Part shown: in pieces, positions 1 to 7,742 of the stretch
Layout: every line of letters starts with the position of its first letter
Position numbering within the stretch: the stretch's first letter is position 1
Source: Chitinophagaceae bacterium BSSC1
GTDB taxonomy: Bacteria > Bacteroidota > Bacteroidia > Chitinophagales > Chitinophagaceae
Reading direction: 5' to 3'
Assembly (NCBI GenBank): GCA_002256435.1
Contig: NKJC01000002.1
Span: 163,996-227,995 of the forward strand
DNA: 64,000 bases
The notes under the pieces: model-generated
The model's input: only the letters and a program-made list of their open reading frames with translations
Told to the model about the DNA's origin: nothing
The model's database searches: none
Translations under genes and position numbers: made by a program

Positions 1-61
1 AGCTCCCTGTTATAATAGCATTCCTCAAAGAATGGGGAATGAATGTTTTATCATTGCAACA

Positions 62-96
62 AAAAAGCAAGCAGATTTTTAAACTGCTTGCTTTTT
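62..96 (-). terminator. intrinsic terminator downstream of aguA
   Basis: A 13-bp perfect stem (62-74 with 84-96) around a 9-base loop ends in a T-run on either strand, so it can work in both directions. It lies about 55 bases past the aguA stop, with a TTCACTCT-type repeat in between. It could also serve a plus-strand gene ending left of the window. Confidence 0.75.
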
Positions 97-146
97 CACT
101 TTTCATTTCTTCATTTCTTCACTCTTCACTCTTCACTTTTCACTTT
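97..146. repeat. TTCACTCT/TTCACTTT simple-motif repeat
   Basis: Intergenic stretch built from iterated 7-9 base words such as TTCACTCT, TTCACTTT and TTCATTTC. The same words occur in the opposite orientation at 11219-11285 between infC and rpmI. No coding role is visible. It resembles the heptamer-type short interspersed repeats seen in many bacterial genomes. Confidence 0.7.
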
Positions 147-149
147 GAA

Positions 150-1208
150 CTATAATGGTTCTTGTTGGCTCAAACAATGAAAACTACCTAAGCCCCAAAT
201 AATATCAGTAGAATCTATTCCTACGGTTTCTCTATTAGGAAAACAATCGGCAATGATTTGCAAAGCCTTGTCATCTTTAACTGAACGGAAAGTAGGAACA
301 ATCACGTGTTTGTTACTGATATAAAAATTAGCGTAAGAAGCAGGAAGACGTTGGTCTTCATAAATCACAGCATCCGGCATGGGCAGTTCTACAATATTCA
401 ATTGCTTACCATTGATTAAACGCATGTTTTTTAATTGCTTCAAATTGGTTTGCAACAGCTCATAGTTTTCATCCTGCTGATTTGATTCTATAACAGTTAT
501 CACTGTGTCTTCATTTACAAAACGAACAGTATCGTCTATATGACCATCTGTATCGTCCCCAACAATTCCATCATCTACCCAAAGAATTTGATTAACCCCG
601 TAAAAATTACAGAGGAAGTCTTCAATCTGTGATTGGTTTAAATGTGGGTTTCTATTTTCATTCAGTAAACAAGCTTTGGACGTCATTAAACTTCCTTTAC
701 CATTAAACTCTACTGAACCACCTTCCATTACAATTCCGGGATGAAAAACGGGTAGATTAAAATGTTTTCCAATTAAAGTAGGTATCACATCATCCAAATC
801 ATAAGGCGGATATTTATTACCCCAGGCATTGTAATTCCAATCTACAATCACTTTTCTATCCGGTGCAGATTCATTAATGAGAAAAGCTGGCCCATGGTCT
901 CTACACCAAGCATCATTGGTAGGATGCATAAAAAAAGTCACTTTGTCTAAATCAACGCCTGCTATATTCAAATGTCCAATGGCAAAGGATTTCATGGCTT
1001 CATCTACTACATTAATCCTTACCTCTTCACCAAGGCTGAGGTATTTGATAAACTGTGCGTAGTTGGGATAAATGCTATCAATTTTACCTGGCCAACTGGC
1101 TTCTTTGTGTGGCCAGCTTAACCAAGTTGCCAAATGGGGCGCAAACTCAGCAGGGAATGCATATCCCAAAGACGCAGGAAGTATGCCGCTAGTATCTTTT
1201 AATGACAT
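150..1208 (-). CDS. aguA: agmatine deiminase
   Basis: Converts agmatine to N-carbamoylputrescine and ammonia, the second step of the arginine-to-putrescine route. The 352-residue protein has the peptidyl-arginine-deiminase-type fold signatures of the family: WCRDHGP near residue 100, the GGSVEFNGKGS block, DTDGHIDD with conserved Asp and His, and a C-terminal Cys345 in GLGSFHC, the expected nucleophile. Length is normal for the family. It follows aguB by 9 bases on the same strand, so the two are very probably co-transcribed with bshB1 upstream. The arginine decarboxylase that would supply agmatine lies about 8 kb away. No signal peptide, so cytoplasmic. Confidence 0.95.
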   Translation of the reverse strand: MSLKDTSGILPASLGYAFPAEFAPHLATWLSWPHKEASWPGKIDSIYPNYAQFIKYLSLGEEVRINVVDEAMKSFAIGHLNIAGVDLDKVTFFMHPTNDAWCRDHGPAFLINESAPDRKVIVDWNYNAWGNKYPPYDLDDVIPTLIGKHFNLPVFHPGIVMEGGSVEFNGKGSLMTSKACLLNENRNPHLNQSQIEDFLCNFYGVNQILWVDDGIVGDDTDGHIDDTVRFVNEDTVITVIESNQQDENYELLQTNLKQLKNMRLINGKQLNIVELPMPDAVIYEDQRLPASYANFYISNKHVIVPTFRSVKDDKALQIIADCFPNRETVGIDSTDIIWGLGSFHCLSQQEPL

Positions 1209-1217
1209 GTGTATCTT

Positions 1218-2093
1218 TTAGTCTTCGTCAATAAAACGTTTGGTAATGGGTTGATAGGAATCAATTCTTCTATCACGCAAAAAAGGCCAATGGGTTCTAT
1301 ACCTATCAGTTTCTTTGGTATCAATAGTCACTACTGCAACTTCTTCCTGATCATGAGAGGCTTTATATATTAAGGATCCAAACGGATTGCTCACAAATGA
1401 ACCACCCCAGAACTGCATGGCGCCATCTTGTTCCAATCCTACCCTATTCACACTTACCACGTGTACACCATTGGCAACCGCATGACTTCTCTGAATGGTT
1501 TGCCAAGCATTGTATTGTTCTGTATTGGTTGCTTCATCTTGTGATGTTGCCCATCCTATTGCAGTTGGATAAAACAACACTTCAGCACCCATTAAAGCTG
1601 TTATTCTTGATGCTTCTGGATACCATTGATCCCAACATATTAAAACACCTAATTTGGCATATTTGGTTTGAAAAACTTTATAGCCCAAATCGCCCGGCGT
1701 AAAATAAAATTTCTCATAATAAGCTGGATCATCAGGAATATGCATTTTGCGATATTTACCTAAATAGGTTCCATCTGCATCTAAAACCGCTGTAGTATTA
1801 TGATACAATCCTTCTGTTCTTTTTTCAAACAAAGAAGCTATAATCACAACTTTTAATTCAGCAGCTAACTGACTTAAAGTTTCTGTTGAAGGTCCTGGAA
1901 TAGCTTCAGCCAATAGAAAATTTTCATAGGCTTCTACATCACAGAAATACAGAGAAGTAAATAATTCTTGGAGACAAATAATTTGTGCTCCCTTTGCAGC
2001 TGCTTCCCGAATTTTAAGAACGGTCTTGGCCATATTGGCCTCTTTAGAAGCAGCGCAGGTCATCTGAACCAATCCAATGGCAACTTTTGACAT
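1218..2093 (-). CDS. aguB: N-carbamoylputrescine amidase
   Basis: Hydrolyses N-carbamoylputrescine to putrescine, CO2 and ammonia. The 291-residue protein is a nitrilase-superfamily (CN hydrolase) enzyme with the Glu-Lys-Cys triad visible as Glu43 (LQELF), Lys116 (YRKMHIPDD) and Cys153 (CWDQWYPE). The CWDQWYPE and DDPAYYEKFYFTPGD blocks are typical of AguB rather than of other nitrilases. It sits between bshB1 (11-base gap) and aguA (9-base gap) in one apparent transcription unit. The pairing with aguA makes the substrate assignment firm. Confidence 0.94.
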   Translation of the reverse strand: MSKVAIGLVQMTCAASKEANMAKTVLKIREAAAKGAQIICLQELFTSLYFCDVEAYENFLLAEAIPGPSTETLSQLAAELKVVIIASLFEKRTEGLYHNTTAVLDADGTYLGKYRKMHIPDDPAYYEKFYFTPGDLGYKVFQTKYAKLGVLICWDQWYPEASRITALMGAEVLFYPTAIGWATSQDEATNTEQYNAWQTIQRSHAVANGVHVVSVNRVGLEQDGAMQFWGGSFVSNPFGSLIYKASHDQEEVAVVTIDTKETDRYRTHWPFLRDRRIDSYQPITKRFIDED

Positions 2094-2104
2094 AATTAAT
2101 AGTA

Positions 2105-2833
2105 TTAGGTAGCTAGTTGAATGATATTGTCAAGGCTTTTTATACCAATCATCTTTTCTGAAATATAACCCTCTGCGTATTCCACACCAATTCTTTTACC
2201 CAACATCATGGCCCTGGCTTTCACAGATTCAATGAATTGAGGAGATGAAATATAGGTTTGTGGTTCATTCAAATCTGGGTTGTAAAACTGGGTTGTATAA
2301 GCCAATACAGACTCAATCTTTTTATCCATGTATTTAGAAATATCAATCACAAAACTTGGTTGAATAAATCTGTCCTGAATATAATGAAATACATAAGCCG
2401 GCCGCCACGCAACTTGATTAACCCCATCTATTTGGGTTTCAATCTTGCGTAAGCCTGAAAGAAAAGCAGCGTCTGAAATTAACTTAGCGCTTCTTCCATG
2501 GTCTGGATGCCTGTCTTCCGGGGCATTTGCTAAAATAATATCGGGTTGATATTTACGGATGGCAGAGATCAGTAATCTTTGATGGGCTTCGTCATTTTGA
2601 AAAAAACCATCGGCCATGCCAAGATTTTCCCTTACCTGAATACCCAGGATATCAGCGGCATTTCTGGCTTCTACTTTTCTTGTCTCAGCGGTACCCCTTG
2701 TTCCTAATTCACCCCTTGTTAAGTCTAAAATCCCTACTTTTTTACCCTCTTCAATGGCCGCTAGCAAGGTTCCGGCACAACCTAGTTCCACATCATCCGG
2801 ATGCACGCCAATAGCCAGAATATGCAATTTCAT
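2105..2833 (-). CDS. bshB1: bacillithiol biosynthesis deacetylase BshB1
   Basis: LmbE/PIG-L-type zinc deacetylase, expected to remove the acetyl group from GlcNAc-malate in bacillithiol synthesis. The AHPDD-type motif is GVHPDDVELGC near the N-terminus, and the third zinc ligand lies in HPDHGRS, 98 residues later. The BshB1 pattern GELGTRGTAETRK is clear. I use the ATG at 2833, giving MKLHILAIGVHPDD, because the longer frame opens with TTG two codons earlier. It heads the aguB-aguA unit, an odd functional mix. Other bacillithiol genes in the window are the bacilliredoxin (5.2 kb), bshC (24.5 kb) and a YpdA homologue (35.2 kb). Confidence 0.92.
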   Translation of the reverse strand: MKLHILAIGVHPDDVELGCAGTLLAAIEEGKKVGILDLTRGELGTRGTAETRKVEARNAADILGIQVRENLGMADGFFQNDEAHQRLLISAIRKYQPDIILANAPEDRHPDHGRSAKLISDAAFLSGLRKIETQIDGVNQVAWRPAYVFHYIQDRFIQPSFVIDISKYMDKKIESVLAYTTQFYNPDLNEPQTYISSPQFIESVKARAMMLGKRIGVEYAEGYISEKMIGIKSLDNIIQLAT

Positions 2834-2875
2834 GTTCAAAATTTAGAATGTAAAGTTACTGGTGAGAACCCAATA

Positions 2876-2910
2876 AAAATCCCGTCCCAATTACTCGGGA
2901 CGGGATTTTT
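2876..2910 (-). terminator. strong terminator after rpmE2
   Basis: Perfect 13-bp inverted repeat (2876-2888 with 2897-2909) with GC-rich core CCCGTCCC/GGGACGGG and an 8-base loop, bordered by A/T runs on both sides. It separates rpmE2 from bshB1 and would end the rpmE2 transcript about 20 bases after its stop. Confidence 0.9.
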
Positions 2911-2926
2911 GATATTTTCAAGAAGA

Positions 2927-3178
2927 TTAGTCTTTCTTGGCGTAACGCTTTTTGAACTTGTCAATACGTCCTGCTGTGTCAACCAACATAGATTTACCAG
3001 TATAGAAAGGATGTGAGGTATTTGAAATCTCCAATTTAATAACTGGATATTCATTTCCGTCTTCCCACAAAATGGTTTCTTTAGAATTGGCAGTAGACTT
3101 GCTCAAAAATGCTTCACCGTTACTCATGTCTTTGAACACTACAAAACGGTAATTTTCTGGATGGATACCTTGTTTCAT
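2927..3178 (-). CDS. rpmE2: 50S ribosomal protein L31 type B
   Basis: An 83-residue protein starting [17 protein letters not shown], the usual type B L31 opening. It has no zinc-binding cysteines, so it is the C-minus form that works without zinc. [24 protein letters not shown] is the conserved C-terminal part. The start at 3178 is chosen over an in-frame start 33 codons upstream because the upstream residues do not match L31 and lie within the promoter and leader. It has its own promoter (3232-3263), a hairpin leader and a strong terminator, so it is a single-gene unit. Confidence 0.96.
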   Translation of the reverse strand: MKQGIHPENYRFVVFKDMSNGEAFLSKSTANSKETILWEDGNEYPVIKLEISNTSHPFYTGKSMLVDTAGRIDKFKKRYAKKD

Positions 3179-3194
3179 TTTATTTGATTTAGGT

Positions 3195-3214
3195 AGTACG
3201 GATTTTGCCGTACT
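3195..3214 (-). promoter_or_regulatory. hairpin in the rpmE2 leader
   Basis: AGTACGG (3195-3201) and CCGTACT (3208-3214) form a perfect 7-bp stem with a 6-base loop inside the predicted 5' leader. It sits 16 bases upstream of the rpmE2 ATG, where it could control translation. Autoregulation of L31 through its leader is known in other phyla; here it is inference. Confidence 0.5.
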
Positions 3215-3231
3215 GTTATTTTTTAGGAATG

Positions 3232-3263
3232 CAAAGTTAACCAGTTCTAGATGGAATTCCAAA
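3232..3263 (-). promoter_or_regulatory. Bacteroidota promoter of rpmE2
   Basis: On the minus strand TTTG (3263-3260), 20 bases, then TAACTTTG (3239-3232) match the primary sigma factor consensus TTTG-N19/20-TAnnTTTG of Bacteroidota very well. The predicted start near 3227 gives a leader of about 50 bases. Confidence 0.75.
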
Positions 3264-3307
3264 TGAAAATGGGGCAAATTGGTCTAAAATTGACCAAAAT
3301 AGCCCTA

Positions 3308-3799
3308 TTAGCTCTTCATATTGATGAATTGTAGGGGAATTCCTAGGTTAGAAGTCCTACAAAGGGCAATGACATCTTGCAAATCGTCAATCTTTTTAGC
3401 TGTTACCCTGATAATATCATCCATAATAGCAGCTTGAACTTTTAAACCACTATCCTTGATCAATTTCACAATCTTTTTGGCATCATCTTGTTTGAGTCCA
3501 TTTCTAACAGGCACGTCTTTTTTGATGGTTTTTCCGCTTGGATAAGCATCTTTTTCAAAATCAAAAGCGGATGCTTCAATACCCTGTTTCATGGATCTAC
3601 TAATAACTACATCAATCACCTGTTTCATTTTCATATCTGATTCTACTTCCAATTTTAAAATGAAATCTTTTTTATTCAATTCAATTTCCACCGGTGAATT
3701 TTTAAAATCAAAACGCGTGCTAATTTCCTTTTTAACGGTATTAATGGCGTTGTCCAGTGTTTGTAAGTCTACTTTGCTGGAAATGTCAAATGAAGGCAT
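3308..3799 (-). CDS. yajQ: YajQ-family nucleotide-binding protein
   Basis: The 163-residue protein starts MPSFDISSKVDLQTLDNAINTVKKE and contains STRFDFKNSP and the C-terminal LQFINMKS, all diagnostic of YajQ (DUF520). YajQ proteins have two ferredoxin-like domains and bind nucleotides; members in Xanthomonas and Pseudomonas bind cyclic di-GMP, while the role in Bacteroidota is not established. Length matches the family. Flanked by rpmE2 and lgt on the same strand with 129 and 60 bases between, so probably its own unit; a -7-like TATCTTTG lies 14 bases upstream of the start. Cytoplasmic. Confidence 0.93.
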   Translation of the reverse strand: MPSFDISSKVDLQTLDNAINTVKKEISTRFDFKNSPVEIELNKKDFILKLEVESDMKMKQVIDVVISRSMKQGIEASAFDFEKDAYPSGKTIKKDVPVRNGLKQDDAKKIVKLIKDSGLKVQAAIMDDIIRVTAKKIDDLQDVIALCRTSNLGIPLQFINMKS

Positions 3800-3859
3800 G
3801 GTGTTATTTTTTGCAAAGATAATTAGGAATCAGGGTATTTATAAAAATCCAAAGAATGG

Positions 3860-5002
3860 TTACTTAGCTAATTTTTTGGCATTAAAAGTTAAAAACAAAC
3901 CCAATATGATTAAGATCACAGATATGATTTGTGCTTGGGTAGGTTGAAAAGGCAGGGATTCGTATTTGGTATTGACCCTAATGCTTTCAATGAGAAAACG
4001 TTCTGCGCCATTGAACATTAAATAAATGCCAAACAATTGACCTGGAATTTTTATCTTTTTGCGAATGGACCACAATAAGATAAAAATCAAAGAGCAAAGA
4101 ATTACTTCATATAAGGCAGTTGGATATACGGCTGGTACCAATTGGTTGCAATAAGGTCCTGTGCAACCTGGGATGGGCATTCCTTCTCCCACAACATTGT
4201 GCGGATATTGGTAGGCCCAAAGCCAGTCTGGCATCCAGCTAAATGGCTTGGGTTTTAAATTGGCAATTCCCCAATCACCATCACCACTAATCTGACAGCC
4301 AATTCTACCAATAGCATAACCCAACATCAAGATGGGTGCAAAAGCATCAACCAAGTGAACAATAGGTAATTTAATTCTTCGTGCATAGAGCATGATAGCT
4401 GCACCTGCACAAATTAATCCACCATAAAAAGTAAGTCCGCTAAATGACAATAGAGCACCAATTGGATCTTTTACAAAATCATTCCAATTTTCTAGGTTAT
4501 GAAAAATCTTGGCTCCTAAGAATCCAAAACCAGCTGCATAAATCAATAGGTCTCCTACCCTGTCATGTGGCCAAATCCTAACCATTCTTTCTTCTGGTTT
4601 GTCCAATTGTTGTTTGTGCTTTTCATACCATTTTAAACCCGCAAAAAACAATCCCACTAAGATTCCTAACCAAAGATTTCCACGTGAGGAAAGTATAAAA
4701 GATTGGGGGTCATTTAAGGCATCTGGAATGGTAAATGCACCTATAATTTTATACCCAAAAATAAACCCGAGTAAAAAATTTAAGATTAAATCCAACATAG
4801 AAGCAGGTGCTCCAATGACAATTTTCTCCTCTGTATAGCTGAATAATCCCTGTTGTTGTTTTCTTCTTAATTCTAAGGTCAGCGCCCAAGCACTGATAAT
4901 AAAACAGAGTGCTACAAAAAAACCGAATGAATTGATCAATTTTAAACCGGACAATTCAATTCCAAAAAGATCCTTGAATGCGTAGTAAAGATTTGGATAC
5001 AT
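3860..5002 (-). CDS. lgt: prolipoprotein diacylglyceryl transferase
   Basis: Transfers diacylglycerol from phosphatidylglycerol to the lipobox cysteine of prolipoproteins, in the inner membrane. The signature is present as GYAIGRIGCQISGDGDWG, followed by an HNVVGEG block and a C-terminal NGAERFLIESIRVN helix. At least seven hydrophobic segments are visible. At 380 residues it is longer than the roughly 290-residue E. coli enzyme; the extra length lies at the N-terminus and in a cytosolic loop. I use the ATG at 5002, since the longer frame opens with TTG at 5008. Lipoprotein substrates in the window include the products at 17749 and 54716. Confidence 0.92.
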   Translation of the reverse strand: MYPNLYYAFKDLFGIELSGLKLINSFGFFVALCFIISAWALTLELRRKQQQGLFSYTEEKIVIGAPASMLDLILNFLLGFIFGYKIIGAFTIPDALNDPQSFILSSRGNLWLGILVGLFFAGLKWYEKHKQQLDKPEERMVRIWPHDRVGDLLIYAAGFGFLGAKIFHNLENWNDFVKDPIGALLSFSGLTFYGGLICAGAAIMLYARRIKLPIVHLVDAFAPILMLGYAIGRIGCQISGDGDWGIANLKPKPFSWMPDWLWAYQYPHNVVGEGMPIPGCTGPYCNQLVPAVYPTALYEVILCSLIFILLWSIRKKIKIPGQLFGIYLMFNGAERFLIESIRVNTKYESLPFQPTQAQIISVILIILGLFLTFNAKKLAK

Positions 5003-5090
5003 GAACAACTACTTGATTTGTGATAAAGAATAGCCTGTAAAACACAATGTTAGTCAGAAAAACTGATAAAAAAATGAGCCCAACTGTTGT

Positions 5091-5120
5091 AAAAAAATAA
5101 GGCCCCACTTTCGTGAGGCC
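5091..5120 (-). terminator. intrinsic terminator after the bacilliredoxin gene
   Basis: On the minus strand GGCCTCAC-GAAA-GTGGGGCC forms an 8-bp stem (one G-T pair) with a GNRA tetraloop, followed by TTATTTTTTT. It lies about 45 bases past the stop at 5163. Confidence 0.88.
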
Positions 5121-5162
5121 CATACTTACTAACCCATCTAAAAACAAATTTACAAAAAAATC

Positions 5163-5579
5163 TTAATTACAGTGCTCGTTAAATACAGAAATCAGGTGTT
5201 GGGCAATAACTTGAGCAGGCCTTCCCTCAATTTGGTGACGTTCTACCATGCTCACCAATTGACCATCTTTAAAGAGGGCAATTGCGGGAGAAGATGGAGG
5301 ATAAGGTAGCAAATGCTTGCGAACTTGATTAATTGCTTCAACATCAAAACCGGCAAAACTGGTAGTTAATCGGTCTGGACGAACCGTAGAATTTTCTACA
5401 GCCATCACCACACCTGGCCTGCAAGTACCTGCAGCACAACCACATACGCTATTAATTACTACTAATGTAGTTCCTTCTTGCCCCAATACACTATCAACTT
5501 CTGCAGCGGTTAATAACTCATCAAATCCACTATCAGTCAACTCTGCTTTCATGGGTAACACTATCTCAGCTGGATACAT
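5163..5579 (-). CDS. brxB: bacilliredoxin (BrxA/BrxB, YphP/YqiW family)
   Basis: Thioredoxin-fold protein that removes bacillithiol from S-bacillithiolated proteins. The 138-residue sequence begins MYPAEIVLPMKAELTDSGF, like the Bacillus proteins, and has the unusual Cys-Gly-Cys active site (Cys46-Gly47-Cys48) followed by conserved Cys53 in AAGTCRPG. Length is normal. It is a single-gene unit with its own terminator. The partner enzymes are elsewhere in the window: bshB1, bshC and a YpdA homologue. BrxA or BrxB cannot be decided from the sequence, so the symbol is only approximate. Confidence 0.9.
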   Translation of the reverse strand: MYPAEIVLPMKAELTDSGFDELLTAAEVDSVLGQEGTTLVVINSVCGCAAGTCRPGVVMAVENSTVRPDRLTTSFAGFDVEAINQVRKHLLPYPPSSPAIALFKDGQLVSMVERHQIEGRPAQVIAQHLISVFNEHCN

Positions 5580-5650
5580 AATCTATCTTTTTAATTGTGG
5601 AGGACAAAATTAAGTAAAAGTGGAAACATCAAATCTTAAAATTATTTTGC

Positions 5651-5744
5651 CATTTTGTCACTATCAATTCATTTATAATGCCATTATGGCTTATCCATTT
5701 CTAAGATTTAGTCATTTTTTCAGCATCTATTCATTAAAAATGCC
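5651..5744. repeat. duplicated 32-base block upstream of hsp20
   Basis: Blocks 5651-5682 and 5713-5744 match at 26 of 32 positions, both opening CATTTT and closing AATGCC, and start 62 bases apart. They fill the region before the hsp20 promoter, so they may be regulator binding sites. No known heat-shock operator (CIRCE, HAIR) was recognised. Confidence 0.6.
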
Positions 5745-5799
5745 TTGGTATATAGTTTGAACAGAGATAATAAATCTAAAAACCTAAAAAATCAATACT

Positions 5800-6228
5800 A
5801 TGACATTCGTAAAACAACACCCTGCACAAGTAAACAACATGTTACATGAATTATTAAATGCTTTCCCAAGTACATGGGGTAAAGATTTTCCAGTTAATCA
5901 TTCTTTACCTCCGGTGAATATTCATGAAACCAATGAAGGTTTTCACCTAGAAGTAAATGCTCCCGGAAGAAATAAGGAAGATTTTAAAATTAAACTGGAA
6001 AAAGACTTGTTAACTATTTCTTACGAGCAAAAAGAAAATACTACAGATAGTAATTACAAAACTATCCGTAGAGAATTTCAATACAAAGGATTTAAACGCA
6101 GTTTTAGTTTAGACGATCAAATTCAAGTAGACGGCATTCAAGCAAAATACGAGAATGGCATTTTAAAACTATTTCTTCCAAGAATTGAAAAAGCCGTGAT
6201 TAGTCCAAAAGAAATCACCGTTTTATAA
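5800..6228 (+). CDS. Hsp20/alpha-crystallin small heat shock protein
   Basis: ATP-independent chaperone that holds unfolding proteins. The 142-residue protein has the alpha-crystallin domain from about residue 43 to the end, with PPVNIHETNEGFHLEVNAPG at its start and the A-x-x-ENGILKLFLPR motif near the C-terminus. The C-terminal I-x-I/V-type anchor is degenerate (KEITVL). Single gene with a strong terminator (6268-6302) and a 220-base upstream region holding a duplicated 32-base block, which suggests dedicated regulation. A -7-like TATAGTTTG lies about 50 bases upstream of the start. Confidence 0.95.
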   Translation: MTFVKQHPAQVNNMLHELLNAFPSTWGKDFPVNHSLPPVNIHETNEGFHLEVNAPGRNKEDFKIKLEKDLLTISYEQKENTTDSNYKTIRREFQYKGFKRSFSLDDQIQVDGIQAKYENGILKLFLPRIEKAVISPKEITVL

Positions 6229-6267
6229 GTTGGTAATCTGTGATATTTCACAGCAGTTGGTTTTGGT

Positions 6268-6302
6268 TACCCTCCTGTTTTTACAGGGGGGTATTTTTTT
6301 TA
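6268..6302 (+). terminator. intrinsic terminator after hsp20
   Basis: An 11-bp stem (6268-6278 with 6283-6293, one G-T pair) with a TTTT loop is followed by a run of T. It lies 40 bases past the hsp20 stop. Confidence 0.92.
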
Positions 6303-6357
6303 TTTGAATCTGTAATAATCAAACAAAATAAACTACCTATGGCTTATAAAATTTGTT

Positions 6358-7221
6358 ATGATGTTGCAAAAGAAGCTTTTGATACTTTCTTTATTGCTAG
6401 CTAATATTAGTTTCTCTCAAAATGTAGAGCAATCTCTTCTTTGGAAAATAAGTGGCAAGGGCTTAAAAGAACCTTCATATGTTTTTGGAACTTTTCATAT
6501 GATGTGTAAGGATCAATTTCAAATAACCCAACCCATGGAAGACGCATTAACATCTAGTAAGAAATACTATGGCGAGCTTGATATGGATGACCCAAATATG
6601 CCTGAAAATATGATGAAATTTGCCAAATTAAAAGATGGAAAAACCATTGATAATTATATGGACCCAAAAGAGTTTGCGGCATTAGACAAAAAGTATCAAA
6701 CAGTAACAGGCATGTCTCTTATGTTACTTAAACAGTATAAACCTTTTTTGGGAATGAGCTTTCTGATTTTAAAAACAGTTCCCTGCACAGCAACTGTGCA
6801 ACCAGAAACTGAATTAATGCATTTGGCCCAAAAAAAGCAAATTGAGGTTCTTGGCTTAGAGACTATAGAACAACAAATGAACCTTCTGAATAATGAACCT
6901 ATTGATTCTCAATTAGCAGCTATGCGCAAAATGGTAAACAATTTTGATAGCAGCAAGCAAGTAATGCAAGCGTTAACGAAACTATATTTGAAGAAAGATG
7001 TAGACGCATTATACCAATTCATGAAAGAAACTGGCGTAAATGATAATTTTGAATCAACCATGTTAATCAAAAGAAATAAAAACTGGATTCCAAAAATGAA
7101 AAAGGCCATGAAAGAAAGTCCTAGCTTTTTTGCAGTTGGTGCTGGTCATCTTGGTGGAAAAACTGGTGTTTTAGCGCTGTTGCGTAAAAAAGGATACAAA
7201 CTAGAACCCATTCAATACTAA
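6358..7221 (+). CDS. TraB/GumN family secreted protein
   Basis: The 287-residue protein has a signal peptide of about 20 residues ending before QNVEQS, then the TraB/GumN (PrgY-type) fold: YVFGTFHMMCKD near residue 41 and the C-terminal GAGHLGGKTGVLALLRKKGYKLEPI. These GxxH motifs are thought to form a metalloprotease-like site in TraB/Tiki-related proteins, but the activity is unproven for GumN-like members. Two ATGs follow one another (6358, 6361) and either may be used. The next gene, an ECF sigma factor, starts 9 bases after the stop, so the two are probably co-transcribed. A periplasmic or surface role is likely. Confidence 0.8.
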   Translation: MMLQKKLLILSLLLANISFSQNVEQSLLWKISGKGLKEPSYVFGTFHMMCKDQFQITQPMEDALTSSKKYYGELDMDDPNMPENMMKFAKLKDGKTIDNYMDPKEFAALDKKYQTVTGMSLMLLKQYKPFLGMSFLILKTVPCTATVQPETELMHLAQKKQIEVLGLETIEQQMNLLNNEPIDSQLAAMRKMVNNFDSSKQVMQALTKLYLKKDVDALYQFMKETGVNDNFESTMLIKRNKNWIPKMKKAMKESPSFFAVGAGHLGGKTGVLALLRKKGYKLEPIQY

Positions 7222-7230
7222 TTAGTTTTA

Positions 7231-7731
7231 ATGAGCTCACAAGAAACATTTGTATCCCTATTGAAAACACACCAGAACATTGTTCACAAAGTGTGTAATC
7301 TGTATATGGACAGACATAGTGAGAGGGAAGATTTGTTTCAAGAAATCACCTTACAAGCTTGGAAAGCATTTCCCAGTTTTAGAGGAGACGCCAAATTTTC
7401 TACCTGGCTTTATCGTGTTGCCCTAAATACAGCAATTACTTTTTATAGAAAAGAAAAAAGAAGCCCCCAAATATATACATCAGACTTACTTCCAGACACC
7501 ATTTCTGAAGACGGGTTTGATCCAATTGAAATGCAATTGAAAGCTATGTATGCCGCTATAGGAGAGCTTAGCAAAATTGACAAAGCCATTGTGATGTTGT
7601 ATTTAGAGGACTATCCTTATCAAGACATTGGTGAAATGATGGGAATTACGGCAAACAATGTGGCAGTGAAAATGAACAGAATTAAAACCAAATTAAAGGA
7701 AGAAGCAAAAAAACAATTGGAGCAATCCTAA
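7231..7731 (+). CDS. ECF-type RNA polymerase sigma factor
   Basis: 166-residue group IV sigma factor. Region 2 is seen as EDLFQEITLQAWKAFPSFRGDAKFSTWLYRVALN, and region 4 as a helix-turn-helix in DYPYQDIGEMMGITANNVAVKMNRIKTKLKE. Region 3 is absent, as in ECF factors. It lies between a TraB/GumN gene (9-base gap) and a 4-TM protein gene (11-base gap), all on the plus strand and probably one transcript. The membrane protein is the natural candidate for its anti-sigma factor or signal partner, but it lacks a recognisable anti-sigma domain. No FecR-SusCD partner is adjacent. Confidence 0.92.
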   Translation: MSSQETFVSLLKTHQNIVHKVCNLYMDRHSEREDLFQEITLQAWKAFPSFRGDAKFSTWLYRVALNTAITFYRKEKRSPQIYTSDLLPDTISEDGFDPIEMQLKAMYAAIGELSKIDKAIVMLYLEDYPYQDIGEMMGITANNVAVKMNRIKTKLKEEAKKQLEQS

Positions 7732-7742
7732 ATATATTTATT

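Noticed and set aside
1..83. Possible 3' end of a plus-strand gene at the left edge
   Set aside because: Two frames are open for short distances, but nothing is recognisable in 27 residues, and the terminator stem overlaps the possible end.
4956..5147. Minus-strand 63-codon hydrophobic frame before lgt
   Set aside because: It covers the bacilliredoxin terminator and overlaps the lgt start in another frame; no sign of a real gene.
5580..5799. CIRCE or HAIR heat-shock operator before hsp20
   Set aside because: Neither motif is present; only the direct repeat was found.
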